64,000 nucleotides of DNA, from the NCBI RefSeq assembly GCF_042648445.1, contig NZ_JBHRYB010000013.1, forward strand, positions 310,001 to 374,000, written 5' to 3'. The stretch comes from Bacterioplanoides pacificum. Its GTDB lineage: Bacteria; Pseudomonadota; Gammaproteobacteria; Pseudomonadales; Oceanobacteraceae. Of the stretch, positions 29,301-35,057 are shown piece after piece; the first letter of the stretch is position 1, and each line of letters begins with the position of its first letter. Made by a program: the position numbers and the translations under genes. The notes beneath the pieces were generated by a model. The model made no database searches. It was not told the DNA's origin and worked only from the letters and a program-made list of their open reading frames with translations.

Positions 29301-29308
29301 TTATTCAT
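20315..29308 (-). CDS. giant secreted protein with tandem C-type-lectin-like units
   Basis: 2997 residues; signal peptide about 1-22 (ends AQA). Residues about 25-1735 are some 13 tandem C-type-lectin-like units of 110-190 residues, each with the pattern [FY]-A/S-A-P, VW[IV]N, then W-x-x-GEPNN..DC, W-x-D-x-x-C and a closing AC. The first and last units are partial. Then an Ig-like stretch, a LamG/concanavalin-like domain (about 1865-2095, ending DDIFIFDRALNENE), three or four Calx-beta-like modules (about 2105-2670), and a Cys-rich C-terminal domain (about 2870-2997) resembling a ricin-type lectin. No membrane anchor, autotransporter barrel or RTX tail is visible, so how it is retained or exported past the outer membrane is unclear. 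A surface adhesin binding glycans is the natural inference. Confidence 0.9.
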   Translation of the reverse strand: MNNKKTILIALSSFVLSFSAQAIQNNAGLDVWYDADGFQADGSTNNLWNSGEPNDSSGEDCGVLLSNGTFNDADCGGSRRVLCFNGSQWQLSAAATNMGPENNANNDFGGAAVACPAGYQFAAPTNPDEIAEVQAQLGAINDVWVNLSDKAQEGRWRANIGVTVKRPSVEASKDTLNLWAPGEPNNSGDCGQIYTSGSAAGFWDDAGCSGSAKVACYNPVNEEWRVTAGSYNMGNNDTVGNGAATTACSTEFGAGFEFSAPKSLADTQAIDAASNDPSVWINLQDKEKENIWVFNQGTAFGASPWLSGQPDNSGDCVAATGSSGDWNDLACANSFQLACQNRQTKAWQLAAAAPFGELAEMQRLCAALGKDYEFAAPETDAEVAALNGARTLANDTVWVNANDQQFEGFWQINWGKENWAPGHPVDPVNNQCAQVRISDGKWVSADCESRARILCSDGNGWRLGNENIHQYTNTALVACPRVNGLTNRWQLATPRSKGEVEVVSQYVQSQSGSDTAWLNGRYLKDVGYWSWNSDEGPYLRGGDLSAPVWYDVYDGQDRRDPTTVAYYEQNRNFQYSDAAPGTPGGNNEERLFNHILFLNTKAFAYWNAGEPNFSGRCTQMYIDNEGKWDDTTCNTRYKVACSDGYEWRISPVPAQVNPAGNSTDTTENIDLAQQACALIEKDGVAGNFKFAAPLSFVESLRLQNLAQKEGVNRIWINVQSLRFEGTWKYNKDADIVAPFWNANEPNNAGGNEDCAELTTSGLWNDAACSGQRALACFDPYDGVNGRWQLTASSNYVGNDIVAANLACEQIGSRYKYYAPVNLSQNNDLAGVLAGASVWINANDIKQENAWVLNSELNNWDLGQPATAASGNCVSANAQSSLWQVRDCSVALPVACSTGSRWVFTNTAVSLADFGEAQRQCDALGEGVLFAAPKNPIQFDSFRYYAEQQGLGGDFWINGYRQDNGNNWNWNIQQLYVPAWGADEPDGNSSETCATLSAANWADQACGGNFKYLCRDNAGNWAVSNISGALTDFAEGVSACSDLGAGWVFAAPETYNQNLAAREVVAAEGGQVWVNATDALKEGKWLLNAASIGSTNSIGANYSNWLNNSPGNDVSSNPLGEDCAYQDNNGQWSAISCSVADNYPWACTDGTNWRVTSVRGRIQQFSDGHKACFNEFGSRYIFAVPLSKDDAIQLDFARKLSAQENNLAVNRVWLNLTDGGNEGVFRYNLPFVNWSGAEYPPGVEPINNCVRKGATPIGSNNAWQVVDCVTQAAHYACFSGSSWKIATSEGALIGGSLQIIPQIGKDYWSYERGNQLCKEQHGSEYYFSAPVTAAEELALDKAIRNADAQTRNTWINYYYVRSLVSDNNRWFADRVTLGNWQKTEFDNFSGSDCAALKKQTDTHAVWQDAQCNSTQLSYACLNLNDASWQITPTTGNWSKGFEVCEASGGLYAAPRSADELNTLLAGLAIQGSVWVNATDTAVESQWIVNRLRSAWWDENEPRNNGNKDCAVVDPASGLWQAEKCNTQEYPFACRVVNGSNVEWRISAAKGLWSQGFGVCAREFEGFEFMAPVGYGNTLAKSEQEALAALVTTTPVWINYSDQDIESAWRTERAYSDWGVASLLDEQNDCGYFDRVTQGAGTWYADRCKYTSASPIERGFACTDGYEWRLVQTTASSDQRWSAGFDACQALGSEWVFSAPADGVDNAKLKLALELEGQSQVWINIQDRTGEGEWQINGPQTNFPIEIEVVADTTVSEQTSNIELRANLTDDEEQPIPAVAAGVLGWELVEAESDLGGFSVADFSLTTAVLSGDTANGSGVLTATYNTPRLFKNDLTLVFRVFTTDTKPGPSAEVKTSEARVAVTVKAPLIAAYNFDDPNAVNRDVSGNGRDAFNTQAHPLPPVANGALQFSANSAMRVAGKQTDPINGLELPLNEYALAFRISIEEDFDDDGETANFRGILQKGALGEPDRRQPGIFLRPDSNKLHARSSTNVNFNRGLYQSSEPDYVTGSPDEPEVAVRQWLNVIYVKRAGGFDVYVDDMTSANALINYDYPSGENAVSNDDDLWFGLTPDVVASFVGSMDDIFIFDRALNENERINLFDIAPPVGEVAYVVDASSANEDAGTITVEVERRRGYRGAFSATFSLNPNAPTTATVGDVLNVAAVDAGLVDSGTAVNSVTLDWTHQEKGSKPFTIQLDAMDDGLREGAERVDVVIDSATDGQISDDNRHILTLNDVTPNPNGNFSVYRLSSPAELADYSSVKVANPVVLETESAPQYLCVVRESGGVGEVAVSYTLAGSASRGADAVNDDYNLVAGSNRIVPPAGASVSGQLLFADGDQSPRCFEVSVYNHAAEIGEADRTIDVQLTSVSPTNSSDTPVLTQDRNANIVIRDYAVGKIEFAAASGTCWEPNGADACSVVSGDNCLPDTIESQFNELDACEVTVVRSGTGTQAPAQTVTLDISALTANNDLTGSDITLNFPAVSPSSPATSATETQVVQLSVVTDNSQEPLDEVGTLTLTGTPADLGSQTSYDLTIKDVTTPAVISIDSKPDLAGKNYQIEDGQSFDIDVTRGGNSDTEFTLTSELTTSKTGNCDITDLLDFTAGDFTAVTSTQDFARSGVNQSWQVKPRKVYDLGENYTVSLTLSNPVLGAENVSRVVGFGSAANANDASPSTVRTFTIGGDDSGAINGAQPAPAVKVNSDTEDIYVYQDLSCANTDPDPVANCNRVNDTFYAVSKKLAQRAKVTVALTLPAVPGLTIHNKDCAVGRAYYRWYEVSDAGVESPLELTTLDAAGQKANVGMMVTAGSLSGWVDIQELVETPKETGELTITLPYTYTSDVSKNLRVKVWYGSNIQSSINDAVAITDVDRTLTVKPRWREIKVRQGQCLRGRNSGSGYAGQSCGSGELSALWTINPVNNFIYNREDYRCTKGNNSAYANVLNATTDCSDANAWRIFDQTNSEFRVFHPTGNRRWCTTGVGNVLQMLNGICGDADEYFLWGNDQ
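24100..29245 (-). repeat. protein-level tandem repeat: about 13 C-type-lectin-like units
   Basis: Coding repeat inside the giant gene. Units share cysteine spacing and the W-x-x-GEPN..C / W-[ND]-D-x-x-C core but are strongly diverged at DNA level, so the array is old, not a recent expansion. One unit (about residue 590-790) carries a long insertion. Counts are by eye and may be off by one. Confidence 0.75.
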
Positions 29309-29319
29309 AGTGCTTTTTC

Positions 29320-30801
29320 TTATGGAATTTGGATTGGCTCAACGCGTAAATACGCACCTGGCTCAACGGTTAAACTGTCGATGACTAAACGACCGGATTG
29401 TCCCTGATAGGTTTGTCCATCACCCAGTCGCAGGGCATTCATACTGGCACTCAGCTCCATGTCAGCAACACTGACCTGCAGGCCCTTGTTGGTGACATCG
29501 ATATAGGCTTCCTGGGAAAAATCATTAACCACCACACTGGCCGTTAATTTCGGATCATTCGTCCCGGTTGGTTCTTCATCATAAATTGTTAAGTCGAAGC
29601 TGACACCATCAGACAATTGCAGGTCGGAACGGATACCCTGACGGCCAGAACCCGGCAATGCCCAAATCTGGGCTGTCATTGAGCCGCCATTAAGTGAAAA
29701 ATGTTCAATACCGTAAGACCCCAGACTGCCAGAGGCATTAGTACCGTCACCGTCGCTGAAGGTAATGTTGTCGATAAATAAAGACAGGTCATCAACGTCA
29801 AAAAATGATGCACTGATGCCATTACCATATAAGCCGGTACCACCAACAATCTCGAAGGTATAACCCACCTCTTTTAGTGCACCACCGGCTTCTTTACCTG
29901 TCGATAAACGTACATTACCGAGATTAATACGCTTATCGTTGCTGCGGTAAAAAGCGGTACCAATGGTCAGATCAGAAGCAAAACGTCCTTTCAGTCCTTC
30001 AGCATCCGGGTTTGCCTGCAGTGTAAAATAGGCTTCATTCACACTGACATCACCAAAGCCTATATCGCCGTAGTCAGCACCACCGAATAAGTCACTGCCA
30101 TCCGTCGCATCCAGCAAACGAATATTATTCAACTCCAGCGTTCCTTCGGTTGTACCCATTTCCAGTCGCAGTTCACCGTCAACTGCTGAAATAAAGAATT
30201 CTGATTGAAACGGCGAACCACCCGAAGTGGGTTTAAACTCAACATCAGTCGCCAGTGCCAGGTCATCTTCGATGTAGGTAAAATCGATGCGGCTGCCGTC
30301 CGTCATATAGGTACGATTACGCAGCTTAACACCATCGGCACCTGGCACAGCAGCAACTTCGAGAAAACTGCCCGGGGCAAAACGCCATTTATTCAGCCCA
30401 ACACTGCCAACCGAACGGGTTCCGATACGAACGTCACCGATATTCAGGTTCAGTGCTGACAGGTCGGTGGTTTTAATGCTCAATTCACCGGTATCAGCAA
30501 CATCAATCGTGGTTTTAAAGCCACCCGGTCCTAACACATTACCGGCACCGTCGAGGTCGACGATTTGCAGGCGAATATCTTCCATTGAGAAAGTTTCCGC
30601 CCCTAATCCGTCTTCATCCAGTTCAGTAAAGACAAATTCTCCAACCGTCAGCACAGTACCATCCGCAGCACTGTTAGAGGTTTCAATCGTAATACCGGCC
30701 TGCCCGGACACCGTGGCCAAAGCATTATCATCAATAGCCTGCAAAGCAATTGCAGGTGTGCTCAGTGAAGCCAGCAGCAACAATGACGTTGTTTGTTTCA
30801 T
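29320..30801 (-). CDS. secreted protein with post-signal GQ motif (paralog 2)
   Basis: 493 residues. Signal peptide about 1-19; mature start LQAIDDNALATVSGQAGITI, a full copy of the operon motif. The rest is a long run of predicted beta strands rich in Gly, Asp and Leu with recurring L-x-[LI]-x-[ND]-[IV] patterns (LNLNIGDVRIG, LELNNIRLLD, INLGNVRLS), consistent with a beta-solenoid or lipid-shuttle-like sheet. No Cys. It lies 11 bp upstream of the giant gene and 1 bp after paralog 1. Confidence 0.83.
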   Translation of the reverse strand: MKQTTSLLLLASLSTPAIALQAIDDNALATVSGQAGITIETSNSAADGTVLTVGEFVFTELDEDGLGAETFSMEDIRLQIVDLDGAGNVLGPGGFKTTIDVADTGELSIKTTDLSALNLNIGDVRIGTRSVGSVGLNKWRFAPGSFLEVAAVPGADGVKLRNRTYMTDGSRIDFTYIEDDLALATDVEFKPTSGGSPFQSEFFISAVDGELRLEMGTTEGTLELNNIRLLDATDGSDLFGGADYGDIGFGDVSVNEAYFTLQANPDAEGLKGRFASDLTIGTAFYRSNDKRINLGNVRLSTGKEAGGALKEVGYTFEIVGGTGLYGNGISASFFDVDDLSLFIDNITFSDGDGTNASGSLGSYGIEHFSLNGGSMTAQIWALPGSGRQGIRSDLQLSDGVSFDLTIYDEEPTGTNDPKLTASVVVNDFSQEAYIDVTNKGLQVSVADMELSASMNALRLGDGQTYQGQSGRLVIDSLTVEPGAYLRVEPIQIP

Positions 30802-30802
30802 A

Positions 30803-31987
30803 TCAGTGCCCCTGTACCTGCAGATAGGTGTTGTTAGTCAGGTGCAGACGCGCGTCGATTGTGCCGATACTGGGTGAATGAATCCCTGCGGCAGCGCGAT
30901 CGGCCCGATCAAAACGAATATTACGCCCCTGCAGATGGGCACGAACGCCGTCAGTGGCCGTCGTGTTGTCGAAGTCGAACACCAGGCCCCGCTCACCGTC
31001 GACGTTCATCCGCATTCCCTGCACCAGCAGATCGTCCTCAAATGAGATCGTGGCGGAACCTTCATAGATTTCGGTCCCCGGATTACCGGCAAGATAGTTT
31101 TCATCGACTTCGCCGGCGATGTACACATAATCGAGTGAACTGTCTTTATTAACCCGCAGATCTATCTCCAGCCCGGATTCACCGGCCTGCTCCGCGTTTT
31201 TCAGCAATAAGGCGCCGCCTTTTAAATTAATATTACGGTACGCGGCACTGTTAAGAACTTCGTCGCCAATACTGGCGTTATAGACATTTACATTGCCACC
31301 GGTAATGGTCGGCAAACCAATCTGCAGCCCTTCCGGCACCAGATCAAAAGTTACACCCGACATTTTCAGGCCGCCGCCGCTGGCATCAAACGGATTGCCA
31401 AAATCCACTGTACTGGAAAGACGTACTCCGTCATCTTCATAGTAGGTATCGAACGACATCGAACTGGGGAGATCGATATCCAGAGTGATACCATTATTGC
31501 CGACAGCACCACCGGCAAATAAATCGACGGTATAGACCTGATCATCCGACGGGTCGGCATTGAGATTGTTTTTGATCTGAAAGTTTTGCTGGCCAAAGCC
31601 ACCAATCGACTTACCATTAATGGCAATCGAACCCACTTCGATATTGATGGGCAAATCGCGGTTGTAAAACAGCAATCCAGTCCGTGTCTCTCCGTTATCC
31701 CGCACTTTTTCGCCCACCTGCACATCCACAATTAACGGGCGGTTAGTCGGGGTATACACCCGTACCGGTGACAAGCTGATCACACCACCACTGCCGTCGG
31801 CGCCCAGGCCGTCGTCATCGTAGTAGCTGATGGATTTGATTGAAGAGTCGTATTCCGACGTCAGGCGGATGCCCTGAGCCTGGCCCGTCACATTGGACAT
31901 GGCGGCTTCATCGAGTGCTTCGAGTGCCTGTACGGTACTGATCTGGAACAGAACGCCAGCCAGCCCCAGATAGCATTTAAGTGCCAT
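30803..31987 (-). CDS. secreted protein with post-signal GQ motif (paralog 1)
   Basis: 394 residues, first gene of the operon, ATG preceded by AGGGAGAAGGGG. Signal peptide about 1-21; mature start LEALDEAAMSNVTGQAQGIR. Like paralog 2 it is beta-rich with repeated short strand motifs (VNVYNASIGD, INLKGGALLLKN) and Asp/Gly-rich turns (YYDDDGLGADGSGG). Similar architecture to paralog 2 suggests duplication. Function unknown. Confidence 0.83.
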   Translation of the reverse strand: MALKCYLGLAGVLFQISTVQALEALDEAAMSNVTGQAQGIRLTSEYDSSIKSISYYDDDGLGADGSGGVISLSPVRVYTPTNRPLIVDVQVGEKVRDNGETRTGLLFYNRDLPINIEVGSIAINGKSIGGFGQQNFQIKNNLNADPSDDQVYTVDLFAGGAVGNNGITLDIDLPSSMSFDTYYEDDGVRLSSTVDFGNPFDASGGGLKMSGVTFDLVPEGLQIGLPTITGGNVNVYNASIGDEVLNSAAYRNINLKGGALLLKNAEQAGESGLEIDLRVNKDSSLDYVYIAGEVDENYLAGNPGTEIYEGSATISFEDDLLVQGMRMNVDGERGLVFDFDNTTATDGVRAHLQGRNIRFDRADRAAAGIHSPSIGTIDARLHLTNNTYLQVQGH

Positions 31988-32212
31988 CCCCTTCTCCCTG
32001 TTCTTATAGTTTTTATGTGAACGGACTATTGGTGATATGGTCGTGCAAGTTATCAGATAGTGCGACGAAGCACCAGATAAAAACAGAACAATTGTACCGC
32101 TTTCAGAATCATTTTATTGAAAATTTCCCTTATAAAACAAAAAGTTAGCCCCAAACTAAACGTAGTGTAAATTTTACTCTGCAACCAGAATGGCAGCCCA
32201 GATTCAGGGCAT
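31988..32212 (-). promoter_or_regulatory. upstream region of the secreted-protein operon
   Basis: About 225 bp, noticeably AT-rich, between the DUF2333 terminator and the first operon gene; it must hold the operon promoter. TTTTATAAG on the minus strand (about 32133-32141) is a -10 candidate without a convincing -35. A short inverted repeat GTGC..GCAC occurs at 32059-32072. No recognisable regulator site. Confidence 0.3.
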
Positions 32213-32241
32213 AAAAAAAGCGCCGGAAAACGACGCTTTTT
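32213..32241 (-). terminator. Rho-independent terminator after the DUF2333 gene
   Basis: Minus strand stem AAGCGTCG/CGGCGCTT with one G-U pair (32218-32225 with 32231-32238), 5-nt loop and a seven-T tail, about 45 bp past the stop. Confidence 0.85.
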
Positions 32242-32284
32242 ATCAGGTTTATTACCGCCAGAAGCGGCACCACTCTGGCTGGAT

Positions 32285-33337
32285 TCAACCCTGCGACAAT
32301 AACTCACGCAGATCGAGAATGGCGGCATTGGCCCGGGAGATATAAGACGCCATCACCAGCGAGTGATTAGCAAACAAACCAAAACCACTGCCATTCAGTA
32401 TCACGGGCGACCACAACTCTTCCTGAGTCGCTTCCAGCTCCCGGATAATCTGGCGCAATGACACCAGAGCGTTTTTCTTTTCCAGGATATCGCGGAAATC
32501 CACCTCAATCGCCTTCAGAATATGCAATAAGGCCCAGGCCGTTCCGCGGGCTTCATAGAAGACGTCATCAATCTGAGTCCAGGGAGTTTTCACTTCCTGA
32601 TCATAATCCGCCGGTGTCGATTGTGTTGCCGCCGAGTCGCCGGCCAGATCGGTATTTAACCGCCGTTTACCCACCGAGGCACTGAGGCGCTGCGACAAGC
32701 TGCCTAACCGGGTTTCAACGTCAAACAACCACTGACGCAGGTTATCGGCGCGGGCATAAAACTGGGCCGACGGCGTATTCGGATCAGACAAGCGCTGCAG
32801 GTAGTTGCCCAGCGCTTTCAGGCCACGCTCATACTCGGCTTCCGTCGACGGCACGGCCCAGCTGTTACTGTCGAAATGCAGCTGTGGCTCGGCAATCGCC
32901 AGGTCTTTATCTTCGGTCGACTGGCTTTGAGAACGACTGAAGTCTTTCCGCAACGCCCGGGAGAAATCCCGCACCTGCACCAGCACTCCATGCTCCCAGT
33001 TAGGAATATTATCCAGCCACAAACCCGGAGGAAAAATATCATTACTCAGATAACCACCTTGCTTATGCAATAAGGTATCGGTCACCTTCATCAGGGTCGC
33101 CGTTGTGGTAAAACCGGTTACTGTATCCACCCCCATACTTTCCGCTTTGGTCGCCGCATGTTCTTTAACAGCAAACGTCTCCGGCTCATCACTCCAGAAG
33201 AAACCCAGCACCAGAGCCACCAGCAAATACACCACCAGCACTGCCATCAGACCGCCGCGGGCGAAACCGCCATCAGTCCACCAGTCCTGAGCCCGTTCTT
33301 TGATATCCAGCACACGATCGCGTAACTGACCACTCAT
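32285..33337 (-). CDS. DUF2333 family membrane protein
   Basis: 350 residues from the ATG at 33337, which has AAAGGAA nine bases upstream; the upstream start at 33376 is less likely. One membrane helix (about 30-50, LMAVLVVYLLVALVLGFFW), then a large soluble, mainly helical domain, presumably periplasmic. It matches what I know of DUF2333, a conserved gammaproteobacterial family of unknown role. Divergent from the sigma-54 activator gene, with about 130 bp between them. Nothing odd seen. Confidence 0.8.
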   Translation of the reverse strand: MSGQLRDRVLDIKERAQDWWTDGGFARGGLMAVLVVYLLVALVLGFFWSDEPETFAVKEHAATKAESMGVDTVTGFTTTATLMKVTDTLLHKQGGYLSNDIFPPGLWLDNIPNWEHGVLVQVRDFSRALRKDFSRSQSQSTEDKDLAIAEPQLHFDSNSWAVPSTEAEYERGLKALGNYLQRLSDPNTPSAQFYARADNLRQWLFDVETRLGSLSQRLSASVGKRRLNTDLAGDSAATQSTPADYDQEVKTPWTQIDDVFYEARGTAWALLHILKAIEVDFRDILEKKNALVSLRQIIRELEATQEELWSPVILNGSGFGLFANHSLVMASYISRANAAILDLRELLSQG

Positions 33338-33470
33338 TACGTATTTCCTTTGTTTTTCAAGCCAATAGGGTAACAATTGCCAAGCCTACCCGGCCCGGCC
33401 CCGGTGGACAAGAGATACTGATATACTTCACAACCGGCATCGTTAACTCAGGCAGCAAAAGCAGTTACCC

Positions 33471-34886
33471 ATGAAACTGACACACAGTGAATTGTCTCAT
33501 CGCCACCAGCGTATTCTCGAGGCTATGTCCGAAGGCGTCTATGGCCTGAACGCCGAAGGCCACGCCACATTTGTCAATCAGGCCGCCGAGCGACTGACCG
33601 GCTGGAGCCAGGATGAAATCCGTGGCAAAAGCATTCACCCGTTCCATCATCACAGCTATGCCGACGGCAGCCACTACCCACAACACCAGTGTCCGATATA
33701 TCTGACCCTGCAAAGCGGTAAAACCGCCCACAGTGACCAGGAAGTTTTCTGGCGCAAAGACGGCAGTTTCTTCCCGGTAGAATATTCCAGCAGTGCCATC
33801 ATCGAAAACGGCGAAATTACCGGTGCCGTCGTGGTATTTAAAGACATCAGTGAACGCCTGGAGCACCAGAAATCCCTGCAGTCGGCGCTCAGTCAGGTCA
33901 AGCAGCTTAAGCAACAACTGCAGGACGAAAATCACCTGCTGAAACAGGCCCTCAGCGAGCAGCAGGGCCAGCGTCATCTGATTGGCCAGAGCGACGCCAT
34001 GCAGGCCTTACAAACTGCCATTCAGCAGGTAGCGCCAACCCCCAGCTGCGTATTGGTACAGGGTGAAAGTGGTACCGGCAAAGAACTGGTCGCCGAAGCG
34101 TTACACCGCCACAGTCCACGAGCCCAGCGCGCCATGGTAAAAGTGAACTGTGGTGCTATCGCCGACAACCTGCTGGAAAGCGAGTTGTTTGGCCACGAGC
34201 GAGGCGCTTTTACCAGTGCCCACCAGCGCCGTATTGGCCGCTTTGAACAAGCGGACGGCAGCACATTATTCCTTGATGAAGTCGCCGAACTGTCGGCTGC
34301 CGCCCAGGTTAAATTGCTGCGCGTATTACAGGAAGGTGAAATTCAGCGTCTCGGCAGCAGCCAGACCATTCGTATCGACGTACGGGTCATTGCCGCCACT
34401 CACCGCAACCTGGAGCACATGGTTAAAAACGGCGAGTTCCGCGCCGATCTGTATTTCCGCCTGCGGGTATTCCCGCTAACGATTCCACCATTGCGTGAAC
34501 GAAAAGCCGATATTCCCCTGCTGGTCAGTCATTTTATCGCCAGCCTCAGCCACAAACTGGGCAAACGCCCACCGGAGTTATTACCGGAAACGCTGCAGAC
34601 CCTGATGCAATACGACTGGCCCGGCAATGTCCGGGAACTGGCCAACGTGATCGAACATGCGCTGATTGTCAGTGATCAGCAACTGCACATCCCTCCTCTC
34701 AGCCATACGACCGTTACCCCAACCCGCCAGCAGAAACCTCTGCCGCTGGCAGAAGCTGAACGCCAGCATATACGCCAGGCACTGAGTTATTGCCACGGTG
34801 TGATTGGCGGTAAAAGCGGTGCTGCCGAACTGTTAGGCCTGCCGCCCTCCACCCTGCGCTCACGCATTAAAAAGCTGGGGCTCTGA
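33471..34886 (+). CDS. PAS-domain sigma-54-dependent transcriptional activator
   Basis: 471 residues. N-terminal PAS domain (about 12-125) with the motif HHHSYADGSHYPQHQCPIY, whose His and Cys residues could bind a metal or sense redox state (inference). A short coiled coil (about 128-165), then the AAA+ domain with Walker A GESGTGKE at 198-205, a GAFTSA loop at 245-250 in place of the usual GAFTGA, Walker B LFLDEVAEL, and the R-finger region; a Fis-type helix-turn-helix closes the protein. There is no receiver domain, so activity is probably set by the PAS domain. It lies directly upstream of three palindromes, a -24/-12 promoter and ccoG. Confidence 0.92.
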   Translation: MKLTHSELSHRHQRILEAMSEGVYGLNAEGHATFVNQAAERLTGWSQDEIRGKSIHPFHHHSYADGSHYPQHQCPIYLTLQSGKTAHSDQEVFWRKDGSFFPVEYSSSAIIENGEITGAVVVFKDISERLEHQKSLQSALSQVKQLKQQLQDENHLLKQALSEQQGQRHLIGQSDAMQALQTAIQQVAPTPSCVLVQGESGTGKELVAEALHRHSPRAQRAMVKVNCGAIADNLLESELFGHERGAFTSAHQRRIGRFEQADGSTLFLDEVAELSAAAQVKLLRVLQEGEIQRLGSSQTIRIDVRVIAATHRNLEHMVKNGEFRADLYFRLRVFPLTIPPLRERKADIPLLVSHFIASLSHKLGKRPPELLPETLQTLMQYDWPGNVRELANVIEHALIVSDQQLHIPPLSHTTVTPTRQQKPLPLAEAERQHIRQALSYCHGVIGGKSGAAELLGLPPSTLRSRIKKLGL

Positions 34887-34908
34887 CCTCCACACCCGGA
34901 TAAAAGCA

Positions 34909-34948
34909 CGATATATCGAATAACACGATATATCGCGTCGATATATCA
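34909..34948. promoter_or_regulatory. three tandem 10-bp palindromes, probable activator-binding sites
   Basis: CGATATATCG at 34909-34918 and 34926-34935, both perfect palindromes, and CGATATATCA at 34939-34948. They lie about 55-95 bp upstream of the -24/-12 promoter, the usual place for enhancer sites, and just past the activator gene. Confidence 0.75.
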
Positions 34949-35000
34949 AATATTCCACCATCAGCCGTCAATAAAAGCCCATGGTTGCCCGCTTGTCATT

Positions 35001-35017
35001 CTGGTACGGCGGTTGCC
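35001..35017 (+). promoter_or_regulatory. sigma-54 (-24/-12) promoter of ccoG
   Basis: CTGGTACGGCGGTTGCC matches the consensus YTGGCACGRNNNTTGCW at nearly every position, with GG at 35003-35004 and GC at 35015-35016, exactly 12 bp apart. It is about 40 bp upstream of the ccoG start. Confidence 0.85.
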
Positions 35018-35057
35018 ATGGCATCTCTGATGAGTTTGTAATCATGAGAGAGACCCC

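Noticed and set aside
17169..31950. Double-glycine bacteriocin leader reading of the LxxLdexxLxxVtGQ motif
   Set aside because: The motif follows a Sec signal peptide and precedes a large protein; Gly-Gly is replaced by Gly-Gln, and no ABC peptidase transporter is near.
20315..31987. Autotransporter or RTX adhesin for the giant protein
   Set aside because: No C-terminal barrel, no GGxGxD nonapeptide repeats and no type I secretion genes nearby.
32053..32328. 91-codon minus-strand frame over the DUF2333 terminator
   Set aside because: It runs through a strong terminator and the DUF2333 3' end; chance frame.
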